Source of the DNA: Sorex araneus
Lineage: Eukaryota > Chordata > Mammalia > Eulipotyphla > Soricidae
Assembly: GCF_027595985.1 (NCBI RefSeq)
Contig: NC_073313.1
Span: 86,720,899-86,784,898, forward strand
Reading direction: 5' to 3'
DNA: 64,000 nt
Part shown: one piece after another, positions 31,802 to 42,892 of the stretch
Layout of the letters: each line of letters begins with the position of its first letter
Position numbering within the stretch: position 1 is the first letter of the stretch
Translations under genes and position numbers: made by a program
Notes under the pieces: model-generated
Seen by the model: only the letters and a program-made list of their open reading frames with translations
What the model was told of the DNA's origin: nothing
Databases searched by the model: none

Positions 31802-31889
31802 ATCTCCAGACTGAGCTTTTTTTCTTGACCACTGTGTGTTTAGGAAATGGGGGTGTGCCTTGTAATACTTGGACCCCACCTTATGGGCC

Positions 31890-31955
31890 TGAGATTTTGG
31901 TGCTAGTGCAGCCCAGCGGTGCTGGGGACCACAATTGGTTGTGCATGGGCTCAAA
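31890..31955 (-). mobile_element. SOR-like remnant
   Basis: GCAGCCCAGCGGTGCTGGGGACC only. Confidence 0.4.
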
Positions 31956-31957
31956 AT

Positions 31958-32163
31958 CAAGGCCAGCTGGAGGAGGTCAGGTGCTTGGCTTGCATGTGGC
32001 TGACCTAGTTCAGTCCCCAGTACAGTCCCCAGCACCTAGTATGGTCTTCCGATGCCTGTGGCAGAAGTGATCTCTGTGCACAGAGCCAGGAGTAAACCCT
32101 GAGCGCCACCAGGTGTGGCCCCTGAACAAATAAATAAATAAATAAATAAATATAATTAAAAGA
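31958..32163 (+). mobile_element. SOR-type SINE with (AAAT)n tail
   Basis: AAGGCCAGCTGGAGGAGG head, GAGCGCCACCAGGTGTGGCCCC, then AAATAAATAAATA repeats. Confidence 0.88.
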
Positions 32164-32319
32164 AACCATAAAACCTAATAGTTCAGATAGGAACTTCGGG
32201 TTTCCATGCCTGTGCATATGTTCAACCCACGCCCTTGACACCAGCCTCTGGCCCCCTGCAACCAATCCTCCCTCCCACAGCCATGCTCATTTCCTCTTTA
32301 CATAAATGTTAGAGTTTGT

Positions 32320-32490
32320 GGGGCCAGAACAATCGTACAGCGGGAGGGCACTTGCCTTACACGCGACCAACCTGGATTTGATCCCTGGCATCCCTAATGG
32401 TCCCCCACCCCCCCACCAGGAATGATCCCTGAGTGCAGAGCCAGGAGTAAGTCCTGGGTGTGATCCAACCCCCTCTGCCTTCAAAAAATT
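32320..32490 (+). mobile_element. SOR-type SINE
   Basis: GGGGCCAGAACAATCGTACAGCGG head; the last third is shortened. Confidence 0.9.
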
Positions 32491-33456
32491 AGTTCTTGAC
32501 CATGCCTTGTTCCCTTTCCTCACCTTCATTTCATCCCTCCATCTCCAGTTCCCTTTCTTCCTGGACCCCGTATTCAGAATAACACAGATCAGCCCAGGAA
32601 ATCCAAGGACAGATCAGAGAGCTTATTCCTGCATTAATTGACTGGCCTTTCTGACAGCCTTGGTGCTCAGTGTCCTGATGGCCCTAGGGTCCCTTTCACA
32701 GAAGGGGCAAGTAGCCTGCCTACACCCAGAGCAGAGCGGGAGTTTCTTGCTGGGAAGCCCGTGCCCTTCCGGTCCGCTGGGGCTTCTGGGATTCATCCCG
32801 GTGGAGATCCATAGCTGCCCCAGACTTGCCTTAGCCCCTGCTCCCCCGTGTCTGGCTACTGCGGTGCATTCTCCCTGCCATTGGCTCCTCCTTCACTTCC
32901 CAGAGTTTAGTGGCCCTCTGCCTCCTCCCTGTCCCTAGAGCTCTGGAGGAAGATAGGGTCGCCACAGGCACCTCCAGGGGGTGCTCTTTTGGCCTTCTTG
33001 GGCAGGACCCCTGGGAGTCATGGCTGCTGGGGAAATAGGTTCCCTTTGTCAGTAACCCTCCCCCCACTCCTCCATTGGGGCTTCAGTCCTGCTCATCTTG
33101 CCACATAACCACAACCCCAAGGGCTGGGCGGGGTAAAGGCGGTGAGGACGGGACTGGGAGCCCTCTACCAACCACAGCAGCCTCCCCTTCCCCACAGGGG
33201 CGCCCAACCCACGCGAGGAGCCAGCCCTCTTCCAAGCCAACAGCTGGAAACCTCCAGCCCCACCCTATCTATATTCTGAAGCCAAGGGGGGGACTTAACA
33301 AGGAAGGGCTCCACTCCTTGCTCTTTGGGAGGTCACCTGACACCCTTCATCTGGATGAGTGAGTGCCTTCTAATTTTCAAAATGCCTTCCCACCGCCATC
33401 ATCATTTCCCCAAGACTCTCTGACAAGTGTCTGCTAAGCCTGGCCTTACTTAGTTA
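32491..33456. other. SINE-free intronic block
   Basis: Unique, fairly GC-rich sequence with no recognisable exon. May be under constraint or simply repeat-poor. Confidence 0.5.
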
Positions 33457-33636
33457 TTCATTTGGGGAGGGGTTGGGGACCACACCTGGGAGTGCTCAGG
33501 TCTCACAACTGACTCTGTGCTCAGGGATAACATCTGGCAGAGCTCTGGGGACCCTTTGCACTGTCAGGGATCGAACCCAGGTTGCATGGAGGGCAAGCAC
33601 CTCCCCTCCCCAATCCGTGCTGTCTCTCCAGTGCTC
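33457..33636 (-). mobile_element. SOR-type SINE, old
   Basis: GGGGACCACACCTGGGAGTGC to TGCTGTCTCTCCAGTGC. Confidence 0.87.
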
Positions 33637-35665
33637 AGCCTGGCTTTATGCTCTCAGCCTGTGTCCACTCAAAGGATACCAGTGCCTGCAGCCTCGACAG
33701 ATAGCTGACTCTTTCAGGGTCACATGCCTTGCTGGCCTGCTGCCAGGATAGGGCTTTCCCTCTCTTCCTCCTCCCTCCTACCCACGGTGGGGGGACTCCA
33801 TCGTGGGTGGGCTGATGGGCGCCTGGAGAGAGGACCCCTTCCCCCCCAACTCATCTCCTGCAGCCCTAATCACTCCCCTTAGGCACACAGCGGGGCCTGG
33901 GAAGCAGGGACCAGAATTGAGTTGAGAAAGGACAGGAGCAGTAGGAAAAAGAGAGGGGGTGGGGAGGGATTGTGATAAGTCAGCCCCCATGGTGGAATCG
34001 GCAGTGACTGAGGGTCTGAGGAAGGAAACGGGGTTTCTTGTAAATAAGCCCAGTGACACCCCAACCAACAGAGCTTGCGAAACCTTTCTCTTTTTTTCCC
34101 CCTCCTTCTTCCTGATTTCATAGCACATGGAGGGGCGGGGGTGGAAAGAAAGGACAGAGAGAAGAGAGGAGAAAGCAAGGACCGATTATTGAGGGGGGCG
34201 AGGGGCCCCTGTACTGTGCACTTGCTGGGGGGAGGACTCAGCGCATTGACAGGAGTTCAGTCCTAAATGGGGCCAAAGTTGCAGGGAACCCCATGGACGG
34301 ATGGGCTGGGTCCCTGACTACAAATTGGACCCCTGACGCTAGCCCTTAAATTCACCCCACTGATCACACTCAGGGTGACATGCTAATTGGCTGCTGCTGA
34401 CGAGTTTTTGTTTTGTTTTGTTTTCTTTTTTTTTTTAAGTGGAGGGTCCAGCTGTTCCTGGGGTAGTTTCCATTTTGTTTGTGGTTGTGGGGGAGGGGTG
34501 TCAAGGGAGCGGGAAATGGCATAAAGGAAACTGTCACTTCCTTTCCAGAGAATTCCAGAAAGGTTTCATGGAAGCCGGGGTATTTCAAGAGTGAGGGCTG
34601 GCCTTGGTGGGGGCCGAGAGGGTGGGGGTGAGGAGCCAGAGAAGGAGAACTGAGTTCTGACGCCCAGCTGACCATCTGGCCCCCATGTTTGCTGGCGTGT
34701 GTGTGAAAAAGGCCACGGGGTGCTGCGTGAGACACTGGTTCTGCTGAGTTGAACAGGGCAGTAGATTTCAGCGCGTTTCATAGAGACTGTGGACGTGGCT
34801 TTCGTCTAGGGGCTGCTTCCTGTGGAGGAGGGGCAGATCAGTGGGTGACGGACACCACTTGATGTGCTCCAGTGACAGCCCCAAAAAGAAAGGGTCTGTA
34901 CTTTGGAAGGGGGCCCAGCTGTGTGCCACAGGAACCGCCCAAACCACTTCGATGTTGCTTTTATTTTTGGGGTTTTGATGCAGTCAGAACCACAGAGGCC
35001 CAGAGGTGTGCATTTTGAGGCTGCAACTGGAGGCACCCTCACAGGCTCGCTCCCTCCTGGGGTGCTCACACACTCCCCCACACTCTCATACACACCCAGA
35101 CGGTCACACAGCCTCAGGGGCCGTGTGCTGTCCTACCGGCTTTGCGGGCAGCCCAGTTTCAGAGGCCCTCGGAGCGGGGGATCCTGCTGGAGACGGCTGC
35201 CATCCTGGGACGGACTTTATCCGAAGCCAGCAGGGAGCCTTTTTGTGACCTGTGGCTGGTGGTGTCCGGGGAAATCCACTGAAGGGCACTGGTGAAACAG
35301 TGTCCCAGGGCTCAAGGTGGCACCAGGGAGCTGGGTCCTGTTGCATCTGTAGGGACACTAGAGAATAGAGCGCTGTGCACCCCACAATTTTCCATGTGTA
35401 GTCCTCTTTGGTTTCTGGATCCGGGGAGGAGTTTATTTTGAGAGGTTTGCGGGGAGTATTCATTCCTCTGCTGGGGAGAGAGTGAGCATGCAAATGAACT
35501 TCTCTCCACCTTTCGCTTTCAAATCCTCAAACATCTGAAGGGGAGCCTTCTGGACTGGAAGGTTTCATGGGGTGGGTGTGTGTGTGAGCTGACCAGCTGC
35601 TTCTTCCCACTTGACCTGCGCGTCAGTCTCAGACAACAGCCAGGATCTGCCTGGACCGCTGGGCC
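33637..35665. other. Largest SINE-free block of intron 1
   Basis: About 2 kb without SINEs. Contains TGATAA (33973-33978), an ETS core CACTTCCT near 34535 and an octamer ATGCAAAT (35488-35495). No exon recognised. Candidate regulatory territory. Confidence 0.4.
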
Positions 35666-35733
35666 CAGCCTCAGAAGCCCTCTCAATCCTAGGCTCATTC
35701 AGCCTCAGAAGCCCTCTCAATCCTAGGCTCATT
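35666..35733. repeat. 34-bp exact tandem duplication
   Basis: The 34-bp segment beginning CAGCCTCAGAAGCCC occurs twice head to tail (35666-35699 and 35700-35733) without a mismatch that I can see. Confidence 0.95.
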
Positions 35734-35761
35734 CAACCCACATCCAGTTGACAACTTTATT

Positions 35762-35960
35762 GGTGGGTTTTTGTTTGTTTGTTTGTTTGTTTTTGCTTTT
35801 TGGTGATGCACCCGGTGATGCACAGGGGTTACTCCTGGCTCTGCACTCAGGTAATTACTCCTGGTGGTGCTCAGGGGACGATATGGGATGCTGGGAATCA
35901 AACTTGGGTTGGCCACTTGCAAGGCAAACGCCCTCCCCGCTGTGCTATCGCTCCAGCCCC
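35762..35960 (-). mobile_element. SOR-type SINE with (GTTT)n tail
   Basis: CAGTTGACAACTTTA precedes and CAGTTGACAATTTTA follows the element as target duplication; the left tail is a GTTT repeat. Confidence 0.93.
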
Positions 35961-36009
35961 CACAGTTGACAATTTTAGCCATGTAGACATGTAAACAAAT
36001 GTGATGTTG

Positions 36010-36155
36010 ATCCAGAGAGATACTAGAGGGTTAGGTACCAGTTTTGCATGTAGTCTGCCCCTCTCCCTGTTTCATCCCCACCCTCACTACCACATATCCA
36101 CCACCAGAAATGATCCCTGAGCGCAGCTAGGGGTGGCCCCCAAATCAAGAGCAAT
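36010..36155 (+). mobile_element. SOR-type SINE, old
   Basis: GAGAGATACTAGAGGG head, CCACCAGAAATGATCCC body. Confidence 0.75.
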
Positions 36156-36224
36156 AGGAAGTAGACTGAAGTTGACCTGTTTCTTTCCTGTCCTCCACCC
36201 GTTCCCTTCCCTTTCCCCATTGTT

Positions 36225-36660
36225 TCTGAGGTGACTGCTCGCAGGCTTGCACTCACTGGGTGTCAGAGCTGGCTAGCGCAGCTTGCTGAGCATCACACAC
36301 TTCAACTGTGGTTCTCCCGCACGCCCCCACTGCTGTAGGGGTCACACATTTGGTGATGGGGCTCGCACTCTGGGGGTGGTGACAACTCATCAGGTGCCCC
36401 CAGTCTGGGTGGTGGTCCTTGTGTACACAGTTGGCAATACTCACTGAGGATCTCACACTTTAGTCAGTCGCCTGGTTGTGACACCTGGTTGTGGTGTGGA
36501 CGGAGATGATGTACTTGGTGGTGGCATCAGTGATCCCAAACTGCTGAGCTGCTGGCATCGCCCTTGGTCGTAGGGGGCGGTGCTGGGATCAAACGTGAGG
36601 CCTCTGCAGCCTCCTGTTTGCAAGGCAGACCCTCTCTGGCTGAGTCATGCCTCTGGATTT
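36225..36660 (-). repeat. Unassigned repeat with internal quasi-repeats (copy 2)
   Basis: Repeated phrases such as CACACATTTGGTGATGGGG, CTCGCACTCTGGGGGTGG and CACACTTTAGTCAGTCG, then a SINE-like end (GGGATCAAACG...TTGCAAGGCAGACC). It resembles 14835-15142. Confidence 0.4.
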
Positions 36661-36689
36661 GTCTATTTCTTTTCCTGTTGGGTTTTCTT

Positions 36690-36861
36690 TCATTTTTAGT
36701 TTGTTTGGGGGCCACACCCTCTACGCTCATGGCATACTCCTGACTCTATGTTCATGGATCACTCCTGCAGGCTTGGGGGGCCATATGGGATGCTGGGGAT
36801 GGAATCTGGGTCAGCTACATAAACGCAAGCGCCCTAACCGCTGTACTATCTCTCCAGTTCC
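36690..36861 (-). mobile_element. SOR-type SINE
   Basis: GGGGGCCACACCC to TACTATCTCTCCAGTTCCC. Confidence 0.9.
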
Positions 36862-36902
36862 CAGGTTCACCCATTGCCTGTCTTCTCTTTTTCTCATAGG
36901 GC

Positions 36903-36960
36903 CCGATGTTTATTGCACCGGGGTTTCCAATAGCCAAAATATGGCAGCGTGTAAAGCCTG
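36903..36960 (+). mobile_element. Short L1 fragment
   Basis: TTATTGCACCGGGG...CCAATAGCCAAAATATGG matches the L1 motif around TTCACAATAGCCAAGATATGG. The following 36.96-37.52 kb is unique. Confidence 0.5.
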
Positions 36961-37519
36961 TGTTCTTTCTCTTCTCTTCTCTGGGCGTTGATCACGAAAA
37001 GTGTTCCACCCGGAGCAGCACAACGCTGTCTTTCCTCTCTGGCCTCCTCGCCAGCAAGGTGCACTTTGGATGGCTCACGACAAAGGGCACCCTGGCCTCG
37101 TATGTATTTTGCCATTCTCTTCCCAGAGAGCATAGGACTTTCTATTTGTCAGGAAGGGGCTATGTGGAGTGGGCGGTGGACATGGTGGTGGCAGCCCTTT
37201 TCCCAGCAAAGCTCTGGGCTCCTCCCCGGCACCCCTCCCCCCTTCACCACAGGCTCTTGAGCCAGCATGAGCTCGGGCTGTCATTCTCACGAAGGCAGGC
37301 CTGGGGGAGGAGGAAGCAAGACTGAGCTTGTGGCTCTGCTGGTCAGTGGGGGGCAGCTCTTGGCTACACAGAGACTCTCTGTGTAGCATTAGTCGCCCCC
37401 CCCCATTGGGGACCTGGAACACCAATTTCCTTGAGCATATCTAGTGGGGGGCTCTGTATACCGATGGTGAACACAGATATTGTACTTGTGTAAAACAAAA
37501 GGCAAAAACAGACAGACGT

Positions 37520-37686
37520 AGGAGCCATAAGGGATAGTGCAGGGGTAAGACACTTCTTGCCTTGCATGTGGCTGAGCCAGTTCAGTACCTGGCACCAAAC
37601 ATGGTGCTTCAAGCACCACCAAAACTGATCCTTGCACAGGAATAAGCCCTGATCATCACCAGGAATAACCCCAAACCCTTCAAAAT
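37520..37686 (+). mobile_element. SOR-type SINE, old
   Basis: AGGAGCCATAAGGGATAGTGCAGG head; several indels. Confidence 0.82.
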
Positions 37687-37798
37687 ATGCAGATGTAATA
37701 CATATATGTGTGTGACACTCACCCCACACCCAGTGTGCACCCATACACACTGTGTATTTTCTATTTGTTTCCCAGGAACATATTGACATGGTACTTAC

Positions 37799-37900
37799 TG
37801 ATCCATCCATCCATCCATCCATCCATCCATCCATCCATCCATCCATCCATCCATCCATTCACTCACTTGTCCACCCATGCATTCACTCATCTATCTATAA
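37799..37900. repeat. (ATCC)n microsatellite
   Basis: About 14 perfect CATC units, then degenerate CACTCA/CATC units. Confidence 0.97.
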
Positions 37901-37937
37901 GTGCAGAGCATACTCCACCCATCTTTCATCTCTCATA

Positions 37938-38139
37938 TCCTGGACCACTGTCCCTCTAAGCTCCGGACCACTGTCCCCTTATACCCTGGACCACTGTCCC
38001 TTATGCCCCAGCCTACTCTCCCCCTATGCTATGGACCACTGTCCCCCCCATAACCCAGACCACTCTCCCCCTATGCCCCATACCACTATACCCCTATGCA
38101 CTGGACCATGGTCTTCCTATACCCTGGACCACTGTTCCC
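37938..38139. repeat. Minisatellite, unit about 25-27 bp
   Basis: CTGGACCACTGTCCC followed by C/T-rich ...ATGC recurs about eight times with variation. A second CATC-rich run follows (38140-38180). Confidence 0.85.
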
Positions 38140-38180
38140 ACTCATCCATCCATCCACCCATCCACACATCTATTCACGCA

Positions 38181-38953
38181 CCTGTTCCATGTACACAAAC
38201 TTCTTGCTCCCTGCTAGGAGATGTGCAAGATGCTAAAAGATCACTGATGGCCAGCACAGTTTTCCCTGTCTGCCCTCAGAATGCAGAATGCCCTGGTGGA
38301 GGGGGAGGGGACAGATACCAACAGGAGTTTCATGTTTAGACAGAATGGGATCAGATGAAAGTGATGGCTTTTTGTTTGGTTCTTCTGAAATTGCATTCTG
38401 GGCCAGAGAGCTGGCCTCCAGGGGGGCGGGACTCACAGAATGTGGATCTTGGGGTGCTTTAGTTAGGGAGACAGACCTTCCAAGAATCCACGACTCTGGG
38501 AGGCTTCGTAGGCCTCAGGAGATATCATATTGAGGGCCGGGGCACAGAGCGTTCTCCAACTCTGTCCTGGTCAGGCTTGGCTTCTTGCTCAGCCTCTTGG
38601 AAGCACAAACAAGTCGAGTTGAAAAGCTTTAAAAAAATTTTTGGTGGGGGTGAGTGGAAAGGTGTGGGGGTGAAGGTAGGGGTGGGGAGAGGGCGGAGAC
38701 AACCCTGTGGGCTAACGGAAAGGAAGTGGGAGAGGCCTGAGTGTCTCCTATGGGGGAGAGCGGTCATTAGAGAGGTCACCCGTGGCCCCCCAACCCCCTT
38801 CCTTCTCTTTGCCCCTCTTGGAAGTTCCTCATTTCTTTTTGGACTGAGAATAGGTTTGGCTATCCCAAAACTGCTCAGTGTCCAGAAGGTTGGGGTCGAA
38901 CATGTTGCTCCTACTATACGTGGGCCCAGTTCTTCGGGTGCCCAGAATTGAAT
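38181..38953. other. Unique intronic DNA
   Basis: No exon recognised. A G-rich stretch at about 38640-38700 has several runs of four or five G. Confidence 0.5.
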
Positions 38954-39110
38954 CAGAGGGCTAGAGAGATAGTACAGTGGGTAGACCAATCTGGGTTTGA
39001 TCCCCAGCACCCCGTATGGTCCCCTAAGTACCATTAGGACTGATCCCTAAGCACAGAGTCAGGAATAAGCCCTGAGCACCGCTGGGTGTGGCCCACAGGG
39101 CAAAAAAAGT
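38954..39110 (+). mobile_element. SOR-type SINE
   Basis: GGGCTAGAGAGATAGTACAGTGG head with a short internal deletion. Confidence 0.92.
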
Positions 39111-39529
39111 GTTGAACCGAAATGTTGGTAGATGTCCCCAGACCCACCCCTGACACAGAGGCCCCTGAAAATAGAAGTCTGAGATCCAAAGATGTGGCCT
39201 CCGGAAGTGGAGAAGCCAGGTGTGAGGTATGGTGGAGAGGGTGGCAGAAGGGGGTTCTGGAAGGCAGGCTGCCATGAGGTGACCGCAGACAAGGTACAGA
39301 GGAACAGACAACAAAGGAAACTATTGGAGGCCCTGCCGGGGGTACCATGTGAGGTTTGAGGCATCCAGGGAGAGGAGAGGGGGGTTGTGTGTGCCGCAGC
39401 AGACAGACTTCCTGGAAAAGGCGGGGTGGGGGTGGGGGCCGGTTCTGAGCCGGCCCTAGGGGACGGGGAAAGGTTCTGTGGGCCCTTCCCCCTGCCGGGG
39501 CTCTCCTTACCAGTTCCCAGGGTGACAGT

Positions 39530-40080
39530 TCAATCTTGAAACTGAAAGCTAAGCTGAAGCAAGAGCAGAAACCACATGGCCCAGAGACTGTCCTCTCCAG
39601 CGCGCACTGGCTGCCTGCCTGGCCTTGGTGGCAGGGCAGTGACAGGTCTAGTCCCACCTGCCTCTTGTCTTCAGGCTCTCTGGAGGCATGACAGAGCCTG
39701 GGATTCCCATCCTAACCTGTCCTGACACCATACAACCCCCACAGGATACTTCTTCACCTGGAACCTCTACCCTTCAGAGCTAAGTGCCCCTCCCCCACAC
39801 CCAAGGTAAACCAAGGCAGGCAGCATCTGGAGAAACATCGTGTATATCCCCATGTCCCTGAGCTCTGGAATTCTTCCCGGCCCAGGGGAATTGTAGGAAT
39901 ACTTGGTGCTCTACCCCCATCCATGAGGCCCTGGAGTGGAGGGGAGGGAGAGCCCGAAGTCCCTTTCCTAGACGTGGGGGGGGGGGCAGAGGCTGCGAGT
40001 GTCTGCGGTCAGGTCAGATGCAGATGCTGGTCAGCGAGGCAGGGTCTCTTCACACCGAAAGTGCTCCTTTCACTTCCTCT
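39530..40080. promoter_or_regulatory. Candidate immune regulatory element upstream of the first coding exon
   Basis: An ISRE core GAAACTGAAA (39538-39547), a RUNX motif AACCACA (39570-39576) and, reversed, an ETS/IRF composite core GGAANNGAAA (TTTCACTTCC, 40068-40077) lie in a SINE-free block. ELF4 acts in innate antiviral and lymphoid programmes, so feedback control is conceivable. Each motif is expected about twice by chance in 64 kb. Confidence 0.3.
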
Positions 40081-40315
40081 TTCCCCTTCCTTACCTGTCT
40101 CTGCTTGTCCTGCTTTCCCTGTGGCTATTATCTTGGTTCTACGACTATCCTGGGAACAGAGGTGAAGGAAGATGACTTACCGTACCCTTCCCCCTTCTCT
40201 CCCTAGGTCCCTCCGGCGGTTGGCCCAGCCTATCATGCAGCCTTGATCCTAGCTTAAGCCACCTCCTCCTCCTGGTTTTGTCTCCCCTGGTTTCGCTGTG
40301 GTCCAGTTACGGTGG

Positions 40316-40395
40316 CACATAGCAGCTCTTTGTCAGAAGATTCCCCGAAGCCCCAGAGGGCCCTACCGACCCCGCTGTCAGCTCTGAGACCCAGC
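40316..40395 (+). other. ELF4: 5'UTR part of the first coding exon (start uncertain)
   Basis: Two acceptors are possible: CCAG ending at 40315, or the better pyrimidine tract TTCTCTCCCTAG ending at 40206. No in-frame upstream ATG is needed; the context of the start is CAGCATGG. Confidence 0.5.
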
Positions 40396-40467
40396 ATGGC
40401 TGTTACCCTGAAGCCCAGCGACATGGTCTTTGAGTTTGCAAGCAACGGGATGGATGATATCCACCAG
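40396..40467 (+). CDS. ELF4: ELF4 coding exon 1 (start codon; residues 1-24)
   Basis: ELF4 (MEF) is a nuclear ETS-family transcriptional activator that binds GGAA core sites. It is known for roles in NK and CD8 T-cell development, haematopoietic stem-cell cycling and type I interferon induction. This exon encodes MAVTLKPSD...FEFASNGMDDIHQ, the conserved ELF1/2/4 amino terminus; the start is the ATG at 40396 and matches the family start. It ends in CAG with donor GTAGGA, phase 0. The joined eight exons give 645 residues: acidic activation region (about 1-113), linker with basic stretches (165-197), ETS domain (199-286) and a Ser/Thr/Pro-rich C-terminal activation region. All family landmarks are present and no disruption is seen. 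Confidence 0.92.
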
Positions 40468-40977
40468 GTAGGATCCTAGATGCAGAGCCTGGCTAGCCCG
40501 CAAAAAATGAACTAATACACACAGACAGCAGACAGTCAGCAAATATTGATCAAAGACCTACTAGGTTCAGAGGCTCGGGTCTGCCTGCCACACAGACTGT
40601 GCACTGATTCACTCACTTTCATGGACCACCGGCAGGGCGCAGCTGCTTAGCATATCAACCAGCAGGGGAGGGCAGGGGAAGTGGGGAGGGGTGGCTGAAT
40701 ACACAGCTAGACACCAACCCTCTTTCTCATCTCAAGTCAACCTTTTTGCTCACTTCATGCACCTCCCCAGTGTCAGTGAGAAACCTGTTGGCACAAACAC
40801 ACAGAGGAGTGAGCACCGCCCTCTGGGACCACAGGGCAAAGTCCAACTCCGGGCACCTGCATGCATACCTGTGTCGGGCGCAGTTGTTGGGTCTTCTGGA
40901 CTTGTCCTTTTGGCGTCCATCTGAGCATTAGGGAGACAATGGAAATGGGTCTTCCGGTGGGAGGGAGTGGGCACCCC
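40468..40977. other. Intron after coding exon 1, unique part
   Basis: Unique apart from a weak L2-like phrase at 40545-40600 (CAGCAAATATTGATCAAAGACCTACTAGG). Confidence 0.5.
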
Positions 40978-41092
40978 GGGGCCAGAGAGAATGTACAGCA
41001 GGTAGGGTGCTTGCCCTGCATGCAGTTGACCCATGTTTGATCCCCAGCACCATATATGGTCCCCTGAGGACCACAGGTGGCATCCTGATACA
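40978..41092 (+). mobile_element. SOR-type SINE, 3' truncated
   Basis: GGGGCCAGAGAGAATGTACAGC head. It stops after CATATATGGTCCCCTGAGG. Confidence 0.88.
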
Positions 41093-41342
41093 CTGATTGC
41101 TCCCCTCCTCCCTTTCTCCAAACTGGAGAAGTGGCTCCCAGGTCCAGAGGATGGAATTAATAGGGTAGTAGAAGCTATGACTCCTGAATTCTAATCACAT
41201 TTGGCTCCAGTATCTTCTGGGCCAGTTGTGCTCTCGACTGTCTGCCACTTCTCCATCTTTATCCAAAGGACAACCTGTTGGGTTCTCTTTAAGGGTACTA
41301 CAGCCTGATTGGCAAGATCTCTATCCTCAGTCCTTTCAGTCC

Positions 41343-41513
41343 TTTTTTTCTTGTTTTTTTTTTGGGTCACACCCGGAGATGCTCGGGGATTATCCCTGGC
41401 TCTGCACTCAGGAATTACTCCGCCTTTGTTTGGGGTCCATATGAGATCGCGGGGATCAATCCCAGGTCGGCTGTTTGCAAGGCAAACGTCCTACCGGCTG
41501 TACGTTCCAGCCC
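41343..41513 (-). mobile_element. SOR-type SINE
   Basis: GGGTCACACCCGGAGATGC to CTGTACGTTCCAGCCC. Confidence 0.93.
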
Positions 41514-41751
41514 AAATCTTCAGTTCCTTGTGAGGCCAGAAATTTTGGTTCAAATCTTAGTACCTACCAGAGGCTGCCCCCTAGCGGGATGTGAGCACAA
41601 AGCACCTTCTATACAGCTCCCTCTCTCTTGCTGGCCTTTGGAGAGCATGGGAGTAGAAGGGAGGAAAATCCAGCCTTTCCTGGTTCTCAGTCTGATGATC
41701 ATTCCCCACTTCTTTCTTATCCTTTCACCAACCATTAATATTTATTCTTAA

Positions 41752-41924
41752 TACTTTTTGGTCTGGTTTTGGGCAACACTGGCAATGCTCAAGGATTACC
41801 TTGGCTCTGCACTCAGGAATTATTCCTAGCAGTACATGGGAACCATATGGGATGCTGGGAATGGAACCTGGGTCGGCCGCATGCAAGGCAAGTGCCCTAC
41901 CCTCTATAATATCACTCTGGTCCT
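41752..41924 (-). mobile_element. SOR-type SINE
   Basis: GGGCAACACTGGCAATGC to AATATCACTCTGGTCC. Confidence 0.92.
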
Positions 41925-41964
41925 GTTTATTTTTTATAGACACTATATATGTATATGTGTAGGT

Positions 41965-42213
41965 ATTTTTCTTGTTGGAGATCAAATCCAGAGTCTCACA
42001 TGTGCCAGTCAAGTACTTTACTCCAAGCTACCTCTCTGGGCTGCAGAGAAGCTAACTTTTTGTTTGCAGGGGCACAACCAGGTGCTCTGGGACTACTCCT
42101 AGATGAGTGGTTACTCTTAGTAGTGTTAAGGAGACTGTGGAGTGTCAAGGATCAAACACGGTCTTCCCGCATGCAAAATATGCACTCTGACGCTTTGACC
42201 TATTTCCCTAGTT
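41965..42213 (-). mobile_element. Two old SOR-type copies
   Basis: A head remnant (GAGATCAAATCCAGAG...) to about 42050, then GGGGCACAACCAGGTGC to TTTCCCTAGTTCC. Confidence 0.7.
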
Positions 42214-42235
42214 CCATTAAAAACTATTTTTTGTT

Positions 42236-42411
42236 GGGTCTGGAGCAATAGCACAGCGGATAGGGCGTTTGCCTTGCACGCAGCTGACCCAGGTTCGAAT
42301 CCCAGCATCCTATATGGTCCCCTGAGCACCGCCAGGAGTAATTCCTGATTGCAGAGCCAGGAGCAACTCATGTGCATGGCCGGGTGTGACCCAAAAGGCA
42401 AAAAAGAAAAC
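42236..42411 (+). mobile_element. SOR-type SINE, young
   Basis: GGGTCTGGAGCAATAGCACAGCGG head. AACTATTTTT flanks both sides. Confidence 0.95.
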
Positions 42412-42444
42412 AGAACTATTTTTAACAAAAACTATTTTTTTACT

Positions 42445-42588
42445 GTTGATGTTTTGGGGTCACACCCGGCAGTGCTCAGGGAATTACTCCTGGTGGTCTC
42501 AGGGGATCATACAGAATGGCCGGGGATCAAACTTAGGTTGGTTGCATGCAAGGCAAGCACCTTACCCACTGTGCTATTGCTCTAGCTC
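42445..42588 (-). mobile_element. SOR-type SINE, shortened
   Basis: GGGGTCACACCCGGCAG to CTATTGCTCTAGCTCC. Confidence 0.92.
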
Positions 42589-42892
42589 CCTGGAGGCCAG
42601 TCTTACCTCCCTATCTATATCTGAGCAGCCCTCCTATCTACAGAGAAGCTCAAGGCCTCCTTCAATTCCCTTCCCTTCTCCTTTTTTAGAGATAACACCA
42701 CCCATTCTTTTTCCTGTTACACTGACCTTGGAGAAAGAAGTGTGCCTCTTTGCCAGGGTCACCCCTGCTTAATCTCTTTTCGTCTGCCTCCTGCCCCGGT
42801 GATCTGATACCCACCCCCTTCTTATATCAGATCTCCTGGCTCCTCAGGCCTCTGTAGAGCCTCTTCAGGCCTCTGCAACTCTACATTGTTGA

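Noticed and set aside
37799..38180. Regular repeats with spacers as a possible CRISPR array
   Set aside because: Eukaryotic simple-sequence and minisatellite DNA; units are contiguous and degenerate with no unique spacers or cas genes.
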